Source: Bradyrhizobium sp. NAS80.1 (GTDB lineage Bacteria > Pseudomonadota > Alphaproteobacteria > Rhizobiales > Xanthobacteraceae). From it: 64,000 bases of DNA. This document shows positions 25,772 to 35,199 of the stretch, piece by piece (within the stretch, counting starts at the first letter, position 1; each line of letters begins with the position of its first letter). The notes beneath the pieces are model-generated. The model had not been told where the DNA came from. It saw nothing but the letters and a program-made list of their open reading frames with translations, and did no database searches. Where the stretch lies: contig NZ_LGHL01000048.1 in assembly GCF_001908205.1 (NCBI RefSeq), positions 1 to 64,000 on the forward strand. Direction: 5' to 3'. The translations under genes were made by a program, and so were the position numbers.

Positions 25772-26491
25772 CTAGACGCCCAGATAAACGCGACGGATAA
25801 CGTCCGAATGGATCATCTCCTCGCCGGTACCCGTCAGCATCATGCGTCCGCTCTCCAGGAGGTAACCGCGATGGGACACGCCGAATGAAAGATGGACGTT
25901 CTGCTCGTTGAAGACCACCGAGATTCCCTCCTGGTTGATCCGCTGGATGATGCCGGCGATCTGGCTGACGATCTTTGGAGCCAATCCGAGATAGGGCTCG
26001 TCCATCAGCAGCAGCCGCGGACGCGACATCAGGCTGCGCGCAATGGCCACCATCTGCTGTTCGCCACCACTCATCCGCCCCGCGATCTGGTCTCGCCGTT
26101 CGGCAAGGATCGGGAAGAGGCTTTCCACCCATTCGAGACGCGAGGCGATGTCCTTGTTGACGCTGCGGTGATAGGCGCCAAGCAGGATGTTCTCGCGTAC
26201 GGTCATGGCGCCGAACAGGCGGCGTCGTTCCAGCACCATCGAGATGCCGCGGGCGACCATTTCATGGGTGGGCACCTTCGTCAGATCCTCGCCCTCGAAA
26301 ATGATCTTGCCGGAGCGGACCGGGGTGAGTCCCATGATGGCCTTGAGCACCGTGCTCTTGCCGGAACCGTTGGGGCCGAGCACGGCGACGACCTCCTTCG
26401 CGCCGACCGTCATGGAGACGTCCCAGAGAATCTGAAAGTCGCCGTAGAGAACGTTGAGGTTTTCGACCTGCAGCATGGGAGCTTCAGCCAT
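25772..26491 (-). CDS. Branched-chain-type ABC transporter ATPase, LivF-like
   Basis: A 239-residue ATPase. Walker A is GPNGSGKST, the signature motif is MSGGEQQMVAIARSL, and Walker B is LLLMDEPYLGL. Length and motif spacing are those of LivF. Its start overlaps the end of the livG-like gene by 8 bases. Confidence 0.92.
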   Translation of the reverse strand: MAEAPMLQVENLNVLYGDFQILWDVSMTVGAKEVVAVLGPNGSGKSTVLKAIMGLTPVRSGKIIFEGEDLTKVPTHEMVARGISMVLERRRLFGAMTVRENILLGAYHRSVNKDIASRLEWVESLFPILAERRDQIAGRMSGGEQQMVAIARSLMSRPRLLLMDEPYLGLAPKIVSQIAGIIQRINQEGISVVFNEQNVHLSFGVSHRGYLLESGRMMLTGTGEEMIHSDVIRRVYLGV

Positions 26492-27227
26492 GTAGGACCT
26501 CCTCCCCCAGATAGAGTTCGACGACCTCCGGCCGCTGCATGACGTCTTCCGGCGTGCCTTCGGCCATCTTCTTGCCGCGGTTCATGAAGATCGCGCGATC
26601 AGCGAGCTCGTTGATGACGCGCATGTTGTGCTCGATGATCACAAGGGTCAGTCCCTCGCGACGAAGTTGCTTCACGAGTTCGATCAGCCCCGGGATGCTC
26701 TTCTGGTCGACACCGCCGGTCACCTCGTCGAGCAGGAGAAGCTTGGGCCGCGTCGCCATCGCGCGCGCCATCTCGAGCCGCTTGCGCTGGCCGGTGCTGA
26801 GCCCCTTGGCGAGCACGTTGGCCCGGTCGCTCAGCCCCACCATTCCCACGTAGCGGCGCGCGTCCTTGCGCGCATCCGCAATGCTGCGATGGTAGGCGAG
26901 CGAGCCCACCATCACGTTCTCTTCCACCGTCAATTCCTGAAAGGGTTGCGTGATCTGGAATGTACGCGCCACCCCGGCGCGACAGCGACCGTCAGGCCTG
27001 TAGAAGGTGATGTCCTGGTCGTCGAAGATGATGCGACCCGCAGTCGGCTTGTGGACTCCGGCAATGACGTGGAACGTCGTGGTCTTGCCGGCGCCGTTGG
27101 GCCCGACGAGCGCCAGGATCTCGCCGGTTTCGACTGTCAGGGACAGATTGGCAACGGCAACGATGCCGCCAAATGCCATGGTGATGTCGTCGACCCTGAG
27201 GAGCGTCTTCGAGGGCACGTTCGGCAT
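26484..27227 (-). CDS. Branched-chain-type ABC transporter ATPase, LivG-like
   Basis: A 247-residue ATPase. Walker A is GPNGAGKTT, the signature region is LSTGQRKRLEMARAM, and Walker B is LLLLDEVTGGVD. The Walker B-adjacent residue is E followed by V rather than the usual EP, which is tolerated in the family. The ATG at 27227 is preferred over a TTG at 27254; neither has a strong ribosome-binding site. Confidence 0.9.
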   Translation of the reverse strand: MPNVPSKTLLRVDDITMAFGGIVAVANLSLTVETGEILALVGPNGAGKTTTFHVIAGVHKPTAGRIIFDDQDITFYRPDGRCRAGVARTFQITQPFQELTVEENVMVGSLAYHRSIADARKDARRYVGMVGLSDRANVLAKGLSTGQRKRLEMARAMATRPKLLLLDEVTGGVDQKSIPGLIELVKQLRREGLTLVIIEHNMRVINELADRAIFMNRGKKMAEGTPEDVMQRPEVVELYLGEEVLHG

Positions 27228-27263
27228 TGAACAGTCGTCCGCATAGGGGATCAAGGGATCGAC

Positions 27264-27293
27264 GGGACCCGGTTGGAATGCCCACCGGGTCCC
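27264..27293. terminator. Hairpin between the binding-protein gene and livG
   Basis: GGGACCCGGT (27264-27273) and ACCGGGTCCC (27284-27293) are perfect 10-bp inverted repeats with a 10-base loop, 8 bases past the binding-protein stop. No T-run follows. In Liv operons such hairpins often stabilise the upstream mRNA so that the binding protein is made in excess. It could be a partial terminator. Confidence 0.55.
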
Positions 27294-27301
27294 GCCGGGT
27301 T

Positions 27302-28528
27302 TTACTGGGCGGGCTTGAACTTTGCGGTTGCAACCGTCGACGGCCAGATCGCGAAGCTGGTCCCGTTCTGGATCTGGGCGACCGGGACGGGGATGTAGTC
27401 AGCACCAATGCGCGGCGTGTGCAGCTCGGTGTCATAGACATAGCGGCCGATGGCGCACTTGGTGTCGCTCTTGGCGAACGCCTCCGACAGCTTGGCCGGT
27501 TCGACCGTGCCGGCAGCCTTGAGATTGTTCAGCAGCAGCATCATCTCGCAGTAGCCCTGCGCATGATCGCCATTGCCCACCACCTTGGCCAGGTTCTTGA
27601 ATTCCGCAGCGAAGGCCTTGTGCTGGGCGCTGTTCACCGGATCGAAGAAGAACGGCGTCCAAAGCAGACCATTGGCCGCGCTCCCCGCGCCCGCCAGGAA
27701 TTCGGGGCGGATCGGGTAGTAGACGGCCATGTGCAGCGACTTGAGACCCTGTTCCTGAATCTGCTTGACCAGTGCGATGCCGGAATTCACGGAGGTGAAG
27801 ATCGAGACGATCATGTCCGGCTCATCGGCCCGCATTTTCGAAAGCTGCGGATAGAAATCAGCGTGCCCGAGAGCTACGACTTCCTTCGACGAGACCTTCC
27901 AGCCATCCTTTTCGAACAGCGGAATCGTGTACTCGGCGTTTGACTTGCCGTAGTCCGTGTCTTCCACCACGAAGGCAATCTTCTTGCTCTTGGGCTTGAA
28001 GCTTCCTGCGTCGATCAGTTCCTTGGTGGATGCGAACACGGCCTGCGCATAGGCGTCGCTATTGAAGCTTGATTTCCAGAAATTGGCGAAACGCTTCGGG
28101 TCCGACTGGATCTTCTTGGCGATCTCGATCGAGACCGGCTGGCCGCTCATGGCAAATTTGCCGAAGCTTGGCACGACCTCCATGATGGCGAGCGTGACGG
28201 AGCTGGCGATGCTGTCGCCGACGAGGATATCGACCTTGTCGCGGCTTAGCAGCTTCTGTGCGGCGCTGACGCCAACTTCGGGCCGCGAGGCGCTGTCTTC
28301 GAAGATGAGCTTGATCGTCTTCTGCTCGCCGTCGACCTTGATCCCGCCGTCCTTGTTGACCTGGGCCGCCGCGGCCTCATAGGCCTGGCGCATCGATATT
28401 CCCGACTGTGCGGCTGGTCCGCTCAGCGGGCCGATCACGCCGATAGCGATTTCGGCGGCCGGCGCTGTCGTTGCGAGCGTCACGCCGAGAGCGGCGCCAA
28501 GAGCGTATGCGAATATGCGGCTTCTCAT
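27302..28528 (-). CDS. ABC transporter substrate-binding protein, branched-chain/amide type
   Basis: A 408-residue periplasmic binding protein of the LivJ/amide-binding group. The signal peptide ends near APA-AE (about residue 25). Mature-domain motifs are IGVIGPLSGPAAQSG and a DKVDILVGDSIASSVTLA ligand loop. As first gene of the minus-strand operon it is expected to set substrate choice. The M20 enzymes at the operon's end suggest an N-modified amino acid or ureide, not only leucine. Confidence 0.9.
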   Translation of the reverse strand: MRSRIFAYALGAALGVTLATTAPAAEIAIGVIGPLSGPAAQSGISMRQAYEAAAAQVNKDGGIKVDGEQKTIKLIFEDSASRPEVGVSAAQKLLSRDKVDILVGDSIASSVTLAIMEVVPSFGKFAMSGQPVSIEIAKKIQSDPKRFANFWKSSFNSDAYAQAVFASTKELIDAGSFKPKSKKIAFVVEDTDYGKSNAEYTIPLFEKDGWKVSSKEVVALGHADFYPQLSKMRADEPDMIVSIFTSVNSGIALVKQIQEQGLKSLHMAVYYPIRPEFLAGAGSAANGLLWTPFFFDPVNSAQHKAFAAEFKNLAKVVGNGDHAQGYCEMMLLLNNLKAAGTVEPAKLSEAFAKSDTKCAIGRYVYDTELHTPRIGADYIPVPVAQIQNGTSFAIWPSTVATAKFKPAQ

Positions 28529-28909
28529 TCCAAACCCTTCCTTAGTCTTCCTCTAACCATCGACCGTTTCTGATTGCCGGCCTGTTCGACGTCGACCGCT
28601 TCAAGCCCATCCACCCGCGATGAAGCGCGCGTCAGGGTCGTGATGCGTCCCTTTGGAGCAGCGCTCGTCACCCGGAGCAGAGGCCGCAGCTTCCCAAATC
28701 GATAGTGTCGGCCCTTTCCAATCGTGTCAAGGCATGACATCATGTGTCACGTGATAACACGCGCCGCGGCGTTTCAGGCAAGAGGCTTGCTGCTAATTTG
28801 ATTGAGACTAGAGGCGGTAAGACATGACGATCGCGCCAAAGGTGAGTCTTCAGGCCCAATCACGACTGCGGTGCCCTGATGGCTTCCCCTCAGCCTCTTT
28901 CATTGTTTT
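28529..28909. promoter_or_regulatory. Divergent promoter region between binding protein and IclR regulator
   Basis: A 381-base gap without genes. At 28744-28760 lies GTGTCACGTGATAACAC, whose core TCACGTGA (28747-28754) is a perfect 8-bp palindrome. It is a candidate IclR operator because it sits between the regulator and its probable target operon. An AT-rich patch at 28793-28808 could be a promoter element for the regulator. Confidence 0.35.
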
Positions 28910-29734
28910 TTGAGCGAGATACCGTTGACCCCGCCTGTCGCAACTCACGCATCAGATCCGCATCGCAAGTCGAGCTTGCCAGTGGTGCGAGCCGTCGAGC
29001 GCGCTGCCGCGCTGCTCAAAGCCTTCTCGCCCGGACATTCTCGTTTGACTCTCACCGAACTCGCCCGCGCAACCGCGCTCGACAAGGGCACTGCACGACG
29101 GCTGCTCCACACGCTGGCCGCGGTGGATTTCATCCACGTCGATCAGCAATCGCAGACTTACGCACTCGGCGCCGCTGTCCTGATGTTGGCGCCGGCAGTG
29201 AGTGTCGGCGGCGATCTGAGAGAAATTGCTGCACCGTTCCTGACGCGGATTGCAGAGACGACCGGCGCCACGGCCTTCCTGTGGGTTTACCATCAGGGCG
29301 AGGCGCTGTGCATCGATCGCGTCCGCGCGCGCTCCCTCCACATCGACACGCCGTGGGCCACCATCGGTGGCCGCATTGGGCTGAATTATGCTGGCGGAGC
29401 CCGAACCTTGCTCGCGTACATCGATGCAGCCGAACGCGAGCGTGTGCTGGCCGGGCCGCTCACGCCCATGACATCGTTCACCCAGGTCGATCCGGCGGTC
29501 TTGCGCGCCGATTCCGCTGCCATTCGCGCGCGTGGATGGGTGTTGGCCGTCGACGATTATGTCGTGGGGCTTGCTGGTCTCGGTGTGCCGATCTTCGATC
29601 GCAACGGCGCTTTCGTGGCAAGCCTCAGCATCACCACCCTGACGTCGCGACTGGTCCGCGAGGACGGCAGTCCGCGCTATCTCGACAGCCTGATCGATGC
29701 CGCCGCCGAGATTGGAGCCAGTTTACAGCCCTGA
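28910..29734 (+). CDS. IclR-family transcriptional regulator
   Basis: A 274-residue regulator. The winged helix covers about 25-85 (VRAVERAAALLKAFS, then LTLTELARATALDKGTARRLLHTLA). The IclR effector domain follows (residues about 100-265, with GLNYAGGARTLLAYI and VDDYVVGLAGLGVPIFD). The start is uncertain: the open frame begins at a TTG without an obvious ribosome-binding site, and no ATG precedes the DNA-binding domain. It diverges from the Liv/M20 operon and probably controls it. Confidence 0.8.
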   Translation: MSEIPLTPPVATHASDPHRKSSLPVVRAVERAAALLKAFSPGHSRLTLTELARATALDKGTARRLLHTLAAVDFIHVDQQSQTYALGAAVLMLAPAVSVGGDLREIAAPFLTRIAETTGATAFLWVYHQGEALCIDRVRARSLHIDTPWATIGGRIGLNYAGGARTLLAYIDAAERERVLAGPLTPMTSFTQVDPAVLRADSAAIRARGWVLAVDDYVVGLAGLGVPIFDRNGAFVASLSITTLTSRLVREDGSPRYLDSLIDAAAEIGASLQP

Positions 29735-29768
29735 TCGTTTGGCGAGTTCGTGCCTTGCGCAGCAGCCG

Positions 29769-31304
29769 TCAGGGCTTGAGCCTGCGCTCGAGTTCCTGGC
29801 GCTGGACTTTGCCACTCGTGGATCGCGGGAACTCGGCGAGGCCAATGAAGTGGAATATGCGTGGCCTTTTGTAGCCGGCAAGCTCGCGGGCGCACAGGTC
29901 GACGAGTTCAGCCTCGGTTGGCGGCTCGTCCCCGCCGCACGCGACGAAGGCGACCGGGACTTCTCCCCATCTGGGATCCGCGGCGCGCACAACCGCGACC
30001 TCCGTCACGCGCTTGTCGCGCAACAGGACGCGCTCAATCTCGGCAGGATAGATATTTTCGCCGCCGGACTTGATCAGATATTTGGCTCGGTCCACGAAAT
30101 CGAGGGACCCGTCGGCGTTGCGCCTGAAGACGTCACCCATGTGGTACCAGCCGCCGCGGAATGCCTCCGCGTTCGCCTCGTGGGCCTGCCAATAGCCAGA
30201 GAACAATGTAGAGCCGCGCACGGCCAGTTCTCCAGGCTCGCCTGGTGCGACCTCCTCGTCTGCGGGGTCGACCAATTTGATCTCGCAAAACCCGTTTTGC
30301 TGTTTGGATAATCTTGTCGGAACTACTCCCGGCGAAATCAACGCTCGCGTTGCGGGAGGAAGGCCAGTCTCGGTTGACCCGAAGCTGTTCAGGTATGGCG
30401 CGCCCAGCAGCGCGGTCACCTCTGCGATCAGGTGCGGAGGCACGAGGTCTGCCATGGCCCCGCATACCCGCACCTTCTTCACAGGTTCCTGGTGAGCTTT
30501 TAAGCCCTCGACAAAGGCTTCGATCATGCCCGGTATCAAGAGCAACCAGCCGATGCTGTGCCGGGACACGGCGGTCAGAAGCGGCTCCAACTGAAATCCG
30601 TCGATGACGAGCACTGTCCCGCCACGCATAAGCGTGGCGAGTGCGTGATCGTTCGAAGCCATGTGGAACAGGGGAGCCCAAGCGACGAACGCGTCATGCG
30701 GTGCTATGCCGAGCTCCGAGGAGAATGTCAGCGCACGCATGATCATGGCCCGGTGCGAGATCACCGCTCCCTTCGGAAGGCCGGTCGTCCCACTCGTGTA
30801 CAGGATGACAAGGCCGTCTTCCGAGCGTGCCACAGACGGAGGAAAGCTCCCTACCTGCTGTGCGAGTTCACTCTCGTAATGCGGCCCGATTTCGAGAACG
30901 GATGGCGATCCAGGGACAGGCGGGAGGCTGCTCACCAGATCGGCTTCTACGATCAGCAGTGCCGGCGCGATAAGCTCGATGCAATGAGCGAGTTCGCGAC
31001 CTGCCAATCGCCAGTTGAGGCAGGCCGTAATGACCCCGAGATGAGCTGCCGCGAGTTCGACCTCAAGATATTCAGGGCGGTTTCGCGAGAGCAAGCCAAG
31101 CCGATCACCGCGCTTCAGCCCACGCGCGGTGAGCACGGCACTCAGCCGTCGGACGCGATCGAGAAGCTCTCGATAAGAGATGCATCGATCGCGATATTCG
31201 ATCGCGACTCGCTCGGCGTTGACCTCGGCGCATGCTTCAAACAGGTCGCCAACGGTCCCAACCGCACATGCCGCACCGATTTCCCTACTGAGTCCGGTCG
31301 TCAT
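29769..31304 (-). CDS. Acyl-CoA synthetase (AMP-forming), medium-length type
   Basis: A 511-residue adenylate-forming ligase. The P-loop-like motif is YTSGTTGLPKGA; later motifs are FGSTETGLP, WYHMGDVFRRN, and IKSGGENIYPAEIE. The ribose-binding aspartate (MGD) and catalytic lysine near SGKVQRQ are visible. It activates a carboxylic acid with ATP and CoA. The ATG at 31304 has GAGG upstream. It is the last gene of a minus-strand run beginning with the phenylacetate-CoA-ligase-like gene, so it probably feeds an acid into the same pathway. Confidence 0.9.
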   Translation of the reverse strand: MTTGLSREIGAACAVGTVGDLFEACAEVNAERVAIEYRDRCISYRELLDRVRRLSAVLTARGLKRGDRLGLLSRNRPEYLEVELAAAHLGVITACLNWRLAGRELAHCIELIAPALLIVEADLVSSLPPVPGSPSVLEIGPHYESELAQQVGSFPPSVARSEDGLVILYTSGTTGLPKGAVISHRAMIMRALTFSSELGIAPHDAFVAWAPLFHMASNDHALATLMRGGTVLVIDGFQLEPLLTAVSRHSIGWLLLIPGMIEAFVEGLKAHQEPVKKVRVCGAMADLVPPHLIAEVTALLGAPYLNSFGSTETGLPPATRALISPGVVPTRLSKQQNGFCEIKLVDPADEEVAPGEPGELAVRGSTLFSGYWQAHEANAEAFRGGWYHMGDVFRRNADGSLDFVDRAKYLIKSGGENIYPAEIERVLLRDKRVTEVAVVRAADPRWGEVPVAFVACGGDEPPTEAELVDLCARELAGYKRPRIFHFIGLAEFPRSTSGKVQRQELERRLKP

Positions 31305-31320
31305 CGGTTGCCTCACGAGA

Positions 31321-32130
31321 TCAAATCGGGCATTCCGGCGGAAATACTGGCTTACGCTTCTCAAGATGGGACGCCAGGCCTTCACGAGCCTCCAGTCCGC
31401 TAAAGCCGAGAATTTCCAGCGCGGTCGATGTGTCGAACAGCGGACCATTGACCCGAAGCCAGTTGTTCAACGCGTATTTCGTCCAGCGGATCGCACTTTG
31501 CGCACCGCTCGCCAGGTCTTCGGCGGTTTCGAGCGCCACCTTCTGCAGGTCGGCGTCCTCGACACAGAGCGAGACGAGCCCGATCCGCTCGGCCTCCTCG
31601 CCGGATAACGGCTTGCAGGTCATCAGATAGTATTTGGCCTTGGCCAGACCACACAGCAGCGGCCAAATGATGCAGGCGACATCGCCCGCTGCGACGCCAA
31701 GCCGGGTGTGACCGTCGACGATGCGTGCGGACTTTCCGCAGATCGATACGTCAGCAAGAATCCCGACAACAAGACCCGCGCCAACCGCGACACCGTTGAT
31801 GGCCGAAATGATCGGCTTGTTGCAGTTGATAACGTTGTAGACGAGATCCTTTGCTTCCTTCCAGGTGGCCATGCGCGCCACCGGATTGTCGAGGAGGCTC
31901 TTGATCAGCTCGAAATCGCCGCCGGCCGAAAAGGCCTTCCCCGCTCCCGTAACGATGACGGCATTGATATCCGGATCGTCATTGATGTCGCGCCAGATAT
32001 GCGTGAGCTGGGTGTGGGTCTCCGCATCGACCGAATTGTACGTTTCGGGCCGGTCGAACGTCAGCCGCAAGACGCGCTTTGAGGGATAGTCGAGCTTCAA
32101 CTTCGTATAGGCCGCGTAACGAGTTGACAT
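31321..32130 (-). CDS. Enoyl-CoA hydratase/isomerase-family protein
   Basis: A 269-residue crotonase-fold protein. The oxyanion-hole segments are AFSAGGDFELI and GVAVGAGLVVGIL. At the usual second-glutamate position the sequence reads HTRLGVAAGDVACIIWPLL; this subgroup uses VAAGD in place of the PE..LG motif, so the reaction may not be simple hydration. A strong AAAGGAG precedes the ATG at 32130. Confidence 0.85.
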   Translation of the reverse strand: MSTRYAAYTKLKLDYPSKRVLRLTFDRPETYNSVDAETHTQLTHIWRDINDDPDINAVIVTGAGKAFSAGGDFELIKSLLDNPVARMATWKEAKDLVYNVINCNKPIISAINGVAVGAGLVVGILADVSICGKSARIVDGHTRLGVAAGDVACIIWPLLCGLAKAKYYLMTCKPLSGEEAERIGLVSLCVEDADLQKVALETAEDLASGAQSAIRWTKYALNNWLRVNGPLFDTSTALEILGFSGLEAREGLASHLEKRKPVFPPECPI

Positions 32131-32207
32131 GGACGTTCTCCTTTGATGTTCCCGCATTTGTGGCCGTGCCACGCGCACCTCAGCCTCTTGGGCGTTTCCA
32201 AGGCCCA

Positions 32208-32230
32208 GATCAACAGACGATCTGCTGATC
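32208..32230. terminator. Hairpin after the HMG-CoA-lyase-like gene
   Basis: GATCAACAGA (32208-32217) and TCTGCTGATC (32221-32230) form a 10-bp stem with one mismatch and a 3-base loop, 4 bases past the stop at 32234. No T-run follows, so it may be an mRNA-stability element rather than a strong terminator. Confidence 0.35.
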
Positions 32231-32233
32231 TTC

Positions 32234-33196
32234 TCACTGATGCCGGACCCGGAATTGCTTGAGCGAGCCACTGTGCATGACCCGTCCTCCAAGAGGACGA
32301 CCAATGATCCGCTCTGCCAGCCGCGCGGCCTCAATCAGTGCATCGAGGTCGACACCGGTTGCGATTCCCATTTCATGGGCCATGAAGACCATATCCTCGG
32401 TACAAACGTTCCCGGCGGCCGCGCCATTCTCATGTCCGGCAAACGGACAGCCGCCCAATCCGGCGACGGAGCTGTCGAACAGATCGACCCCCATGCGCAG
32501 GGCAGCGTAAAAGCTGGCGGGGCCACTACCCCGCGTATCGTGGAGGTGCAATCCGATGCGAGCGTCGGGCACGACTTCCCGAACGGCGCCGATGCGACGC
32601 TCGATCTCGGTAGGCACGGCCCACCCCACCGTGTCGGCCAAGTAGATCGCTGGAAGTGGCCGACGATCTTCCTTGAAGCGATCCACAATCCACCGCACCT
32701 GGTCCGTGACAGCCGAGACCGGGACATCGCCCTGCAAATTGCAGCCGAATGCCGTCATGATGTAAGCGGCCTGAATAGGTACGCCCGCCTCATCGTAGAG
32801 CCGGATCCAATCGTCCTGCTGCTGCAACATGGCCTCAGCAGTGCGCCCGTTGTTTTGCAACGCGAACGCGTTGGAGGCGTAGAACAGTAATATCCCCTTG
32901 AGATCAACGTTTCTTGCGCCCGCCGCTTGCCTGAACCCATTCTCGTTCAGCCACAATGCGGTATGCGCGACGCCGGGAACTTTCTCGATGTGCGCGAAGA
33001 GTTCGGCGGCATCTGCCATCTGCGGCACGCGTTTCGGATTGACGAACGATGCCACCTGGATCTGCTTCAGTCCTGTTCGCGACAGCGCGTCGACCAAGGC
33101 GACCCGATCCGCCAAAGGGTATATCGTCTTCTCGAACTGGAACCCCTCTCGGGGTCCCTCCTCGTGGATCTCGATATACGACGGCAGATCGCTCAT
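32234..33196 (-). CDS. Hydroxymethylglutaryl-CoA lyase-like protein
   Basis: A 320-residue DRE-TIM barrel protein. The N-terminal motif is EEGPREGFQ where HMG-CoA lyase has VGPRDGLQ, so the metal-ligand Asp is Glu here. LHLHDTRGSG carries the metal histidines, and GLGGCPFAGHENG holds the catalytic cysteine loop with a few extra residues compared with GGCPYAKGASG. It would cleave HMG-CoA to acetoacetate and acetyl-CoA, the last step of leucine breakdown. The substitutions leave room for a related 3-hydroxyacyl-CoA substrate. Confidence 0.75.
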   Translation of the reverse strand: MSDLPSYIEIHEEGPREGFQFEKTIYPLADRVALVDALSRTGLKQIQVASFVNPKRVPQMADAAELFAHIEKVPGVAHTALWLNENGFRQAAGARNVDLKGILLFYASNAFALQNNGRTAEAMLQQQDDWIRLYDEAGVPIQAAYIMTAFGCNLQGDVPVSAVTDQVRWIVDRFKEDRRPLPAIYLADTVGWAVPTEIERRIGAVREVVPDARIGLHLHDTRGSGPASFYAALRMGVDLFDSSVAGLGGCPFAGHENGAAAGNVCTEDMVFMAHEMGIATGVDLDALIEAARLAERIIGRPLGGRVMHSGSLKQFRVRHQ

Positions 33197-33202
33197 GGAA
33201 AT

Positions 33203-35185
33203 TTACTCCGATTCCGGCGTCACGACGAACACCACCTGATCGCGCTCGACGGTGCATCCCATTGGACACTCGATGGCAGTGACCCGACCCGCAAGCGGCG
33301 CAACGATGGACAGCTCCATTTTCATCGACTCCATCACCGCAAGCACGTCGCCGGCGGCGATCAGCTGCCCCTGCTCCGCATGAACCGACACGATGCGGCC
33401 CATCATCGGCGCACGAACCTGTCCGTCGCCGGCGCCGGCTTGCGCGAGCAATGAGCCCGACAGATAAGGATGCACCTCGAAGCTGGAGCTCGCAATGGCG
33501 GACGCGAAACCGGCGAACGTATCCGACAGCACCGGCGTGACCGTTATCGCGAGCCCATCGCACGAAACCATGGTCGTACCGTTGTCGTGTGCCTGGAAGT
33601 CGAGCGTCCGAACATTTCCGTCGACGCCGACCACAAGACAATCCCGTCCGCCGGCATAGCCAAACGTCACCTCGTGGTTCCGGCCCGACGCGACAAGCCG
33701 CAGCGTCGGCACCGTTGCAGGCTCGGACTTGCCCACGCCCAGCCGCCATGCGGTCAATCCTTCATAACCGCACCATGTCCGATCCTTTCGTGCCCATATC
33801 CACAGACCCGCGGCGATGTGCACTTCTAGCGGGTGCCTGACCGCTCCCCCGCTCGCGCCCGTCATCGCGTCGATGGTGCCGGTATGCACTTCGTTCGACA
33901 GCACGGCGGGCTCGGCAACGATGCGGTGTAGAAAGCCCAAATTGGTCGTCACGCCACCGACGCTGCAGTCGCGCAGTGCCATCGTCAACCTTGAATAGGC
34001 CTCCTCACGCGTCGCCCCGATCGCGATCAGCTTGGCGATCATAGGGTCATAATAGGGCGTGATCGGCATTCCCGCAGCAACGCCCGCATCGACCCGAACC
34101 ATATCGGTCAGATGCAATTTCGCGATCGTCCCCGTAGACGGCAGAAAGCCCTTGTCGGCATCCTCGGCATAAAGCCGCGCTTCGACCGCTACACCGGAAG
34201 CCGATACGTCGGCCTGCGAGAGCGGTAACCGGCCAGTCGCGACGGCGCGGATCTGCAGTTCGACCAGGTCGAGATTGGTAATCAATTCGGTCGTCGGGTG
34301 CTCGACCTGAATGCGCGGATTCACCTCGAGGAAGAAGGCTGCTCCATCCTTCACGATGAACTCCACCGTGCCAAGGCCAGCATAGCGGGCCTTGGCGCCA
34401 AGCCGAACTGCATGCGCCAGGATTTCGGCGCGCAGAACCGGTTCAAGGCTGAGGACCGGGGCTTCTTCGATCACCTTCTGGTGCCGCCTCTGCAGGCTGC
34501 ACTCACGATCGAACAGATGAATGACGTTACCTTGCCCGTCGCCGAGGATCTGGACCTCGATGTGACGGGCATCGGGCAGAAATTGTTCGACGATCAGACG
34601 TGGATCACCGAACGAACTCTTGCCTTCGCGCATCGCGGCAGCGATATCGGCCCGCACTGTCGCGGCATTCGTCACGACGCGCATCCCCTTGCCGCCGCCG
34701 CCGGAGGCCGCCTTGAGCAGAACCGGAAGACGCATGGTTGCGACGGCGGCCGCGATGTCCTCGACGGAAGCGCTGGGCTCATCCGTCCCGGGAACCACGG
34801 GAACTCCTGCGCGCCGCGCCACCTGCTTGGCGGAGGCCTTGTTGCCGAAGTCTCTGAGCACCTGCGGCGACGGTCCGATGAAGGCCATTCCGTGATCTTT
34901 CAGAGCCTCCGCGAAGTCGCCGTTCTCCGCGAGAAAGCCGTAGCCGGGATGAACCGCGTCGGCGCCGACGCGCCGGGCGGCCTCGATGATACGCTCGATA
35001 ACGAGGTAGCTGTCGCCGGCGGCCGCGGCCCCGATCTCTACCGATTCACCTATCTCGCGCACGTGGAGCGCGGCACGATCGGCGGCCGAATGTACCGTTG
35101 CGACCTCGATTCCGAGACGACGACAAGTCCGGGCAATCCGGCAGGCGATTTCACCACGATTGGCGACAAGGATCTTGCGAAACAC
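33203..35185 (-). CDS. Biotin-dependent acyl-CoA carboxylase, biotin carboxylase plus carrier subunit
   Basis: A 660-residue alpha subunit. Residues 1-450 are biotin carboxylase (MFRKILVANRGEIACRIAR, GYGFLAENGDFAEAL, ATP-grasp GGGGKGMRVV, VNPRIQVEHPTTE). The C-terminus is the biotinyl domain, with AVMESMKMEL holding the biotinylated lysine. With the next gene it forms a methylcrotonyl-CoA-type (or propionyl/geranyl-type) carboxylase. The start is the GTG at 35185 with GAGGCGGAG upstream; a GTG at 35203 would overlap the upstream stop. It needs biotin, whose genes lie at 3.7-8.2 kb. Confidence 0.92.
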   Translation of the reverse strand: MFRKILVANRGEIACRIARTCRRLGIEVATVHSAADRAALHVREIGESVEIGAAAAGDSYLVIERIIEAARRVGADAVHPGYGFLAENGDFAEALKDHGMAFIGPSPQVLRDFGNKASAKQVARRAGVPVVPGTDEPSASVEDIAAAVATMRLPVLLKAASGGGGKGMRVVTNAATVRADIAAAMREGKSSFGDPRLIVEQFLPDARHIEVQILGDGQGNVIHLFDRECSLQRRHQKVIEEAPVLSLEPVLRAEILAHAVRLGAKARYAGLGTVEFIVKDGAAFFLEVNPRIQVEHPTTELITNLDLVELQIRAVATGRLPLSQADVSASGVAVEARLYAEDADKGFLPSTGTIAKLHLTDMVRVDAGVAAGMPITPYYDPMIAKLIAIGATREEAYSRLTMALRDCSVGGVTTNLGFLHRIVAEPAVLSNEVHTGTIDAMTGASGGAVRHPLEVHIAAGLWIWARKDRTWCGYEGLTAWRLGVGKSEPATVPTLRLVASGRNHEVTFGYAGGRDCLVVGVDGNVRTLDFQAHDNGTTMVSCDGLAITVTPVLSDTFAGFASAIASSSFEVHPYLSGSLLAQAGAGDGQVRAPMMGRIVSVHAEQGQLIAAGDVLAVMESMKMELSIVAPLAGRVTAIECPMGCTVERDQVVFVVTPESE

Positions 35186-35199
35186 GCGACTACTCCGCC

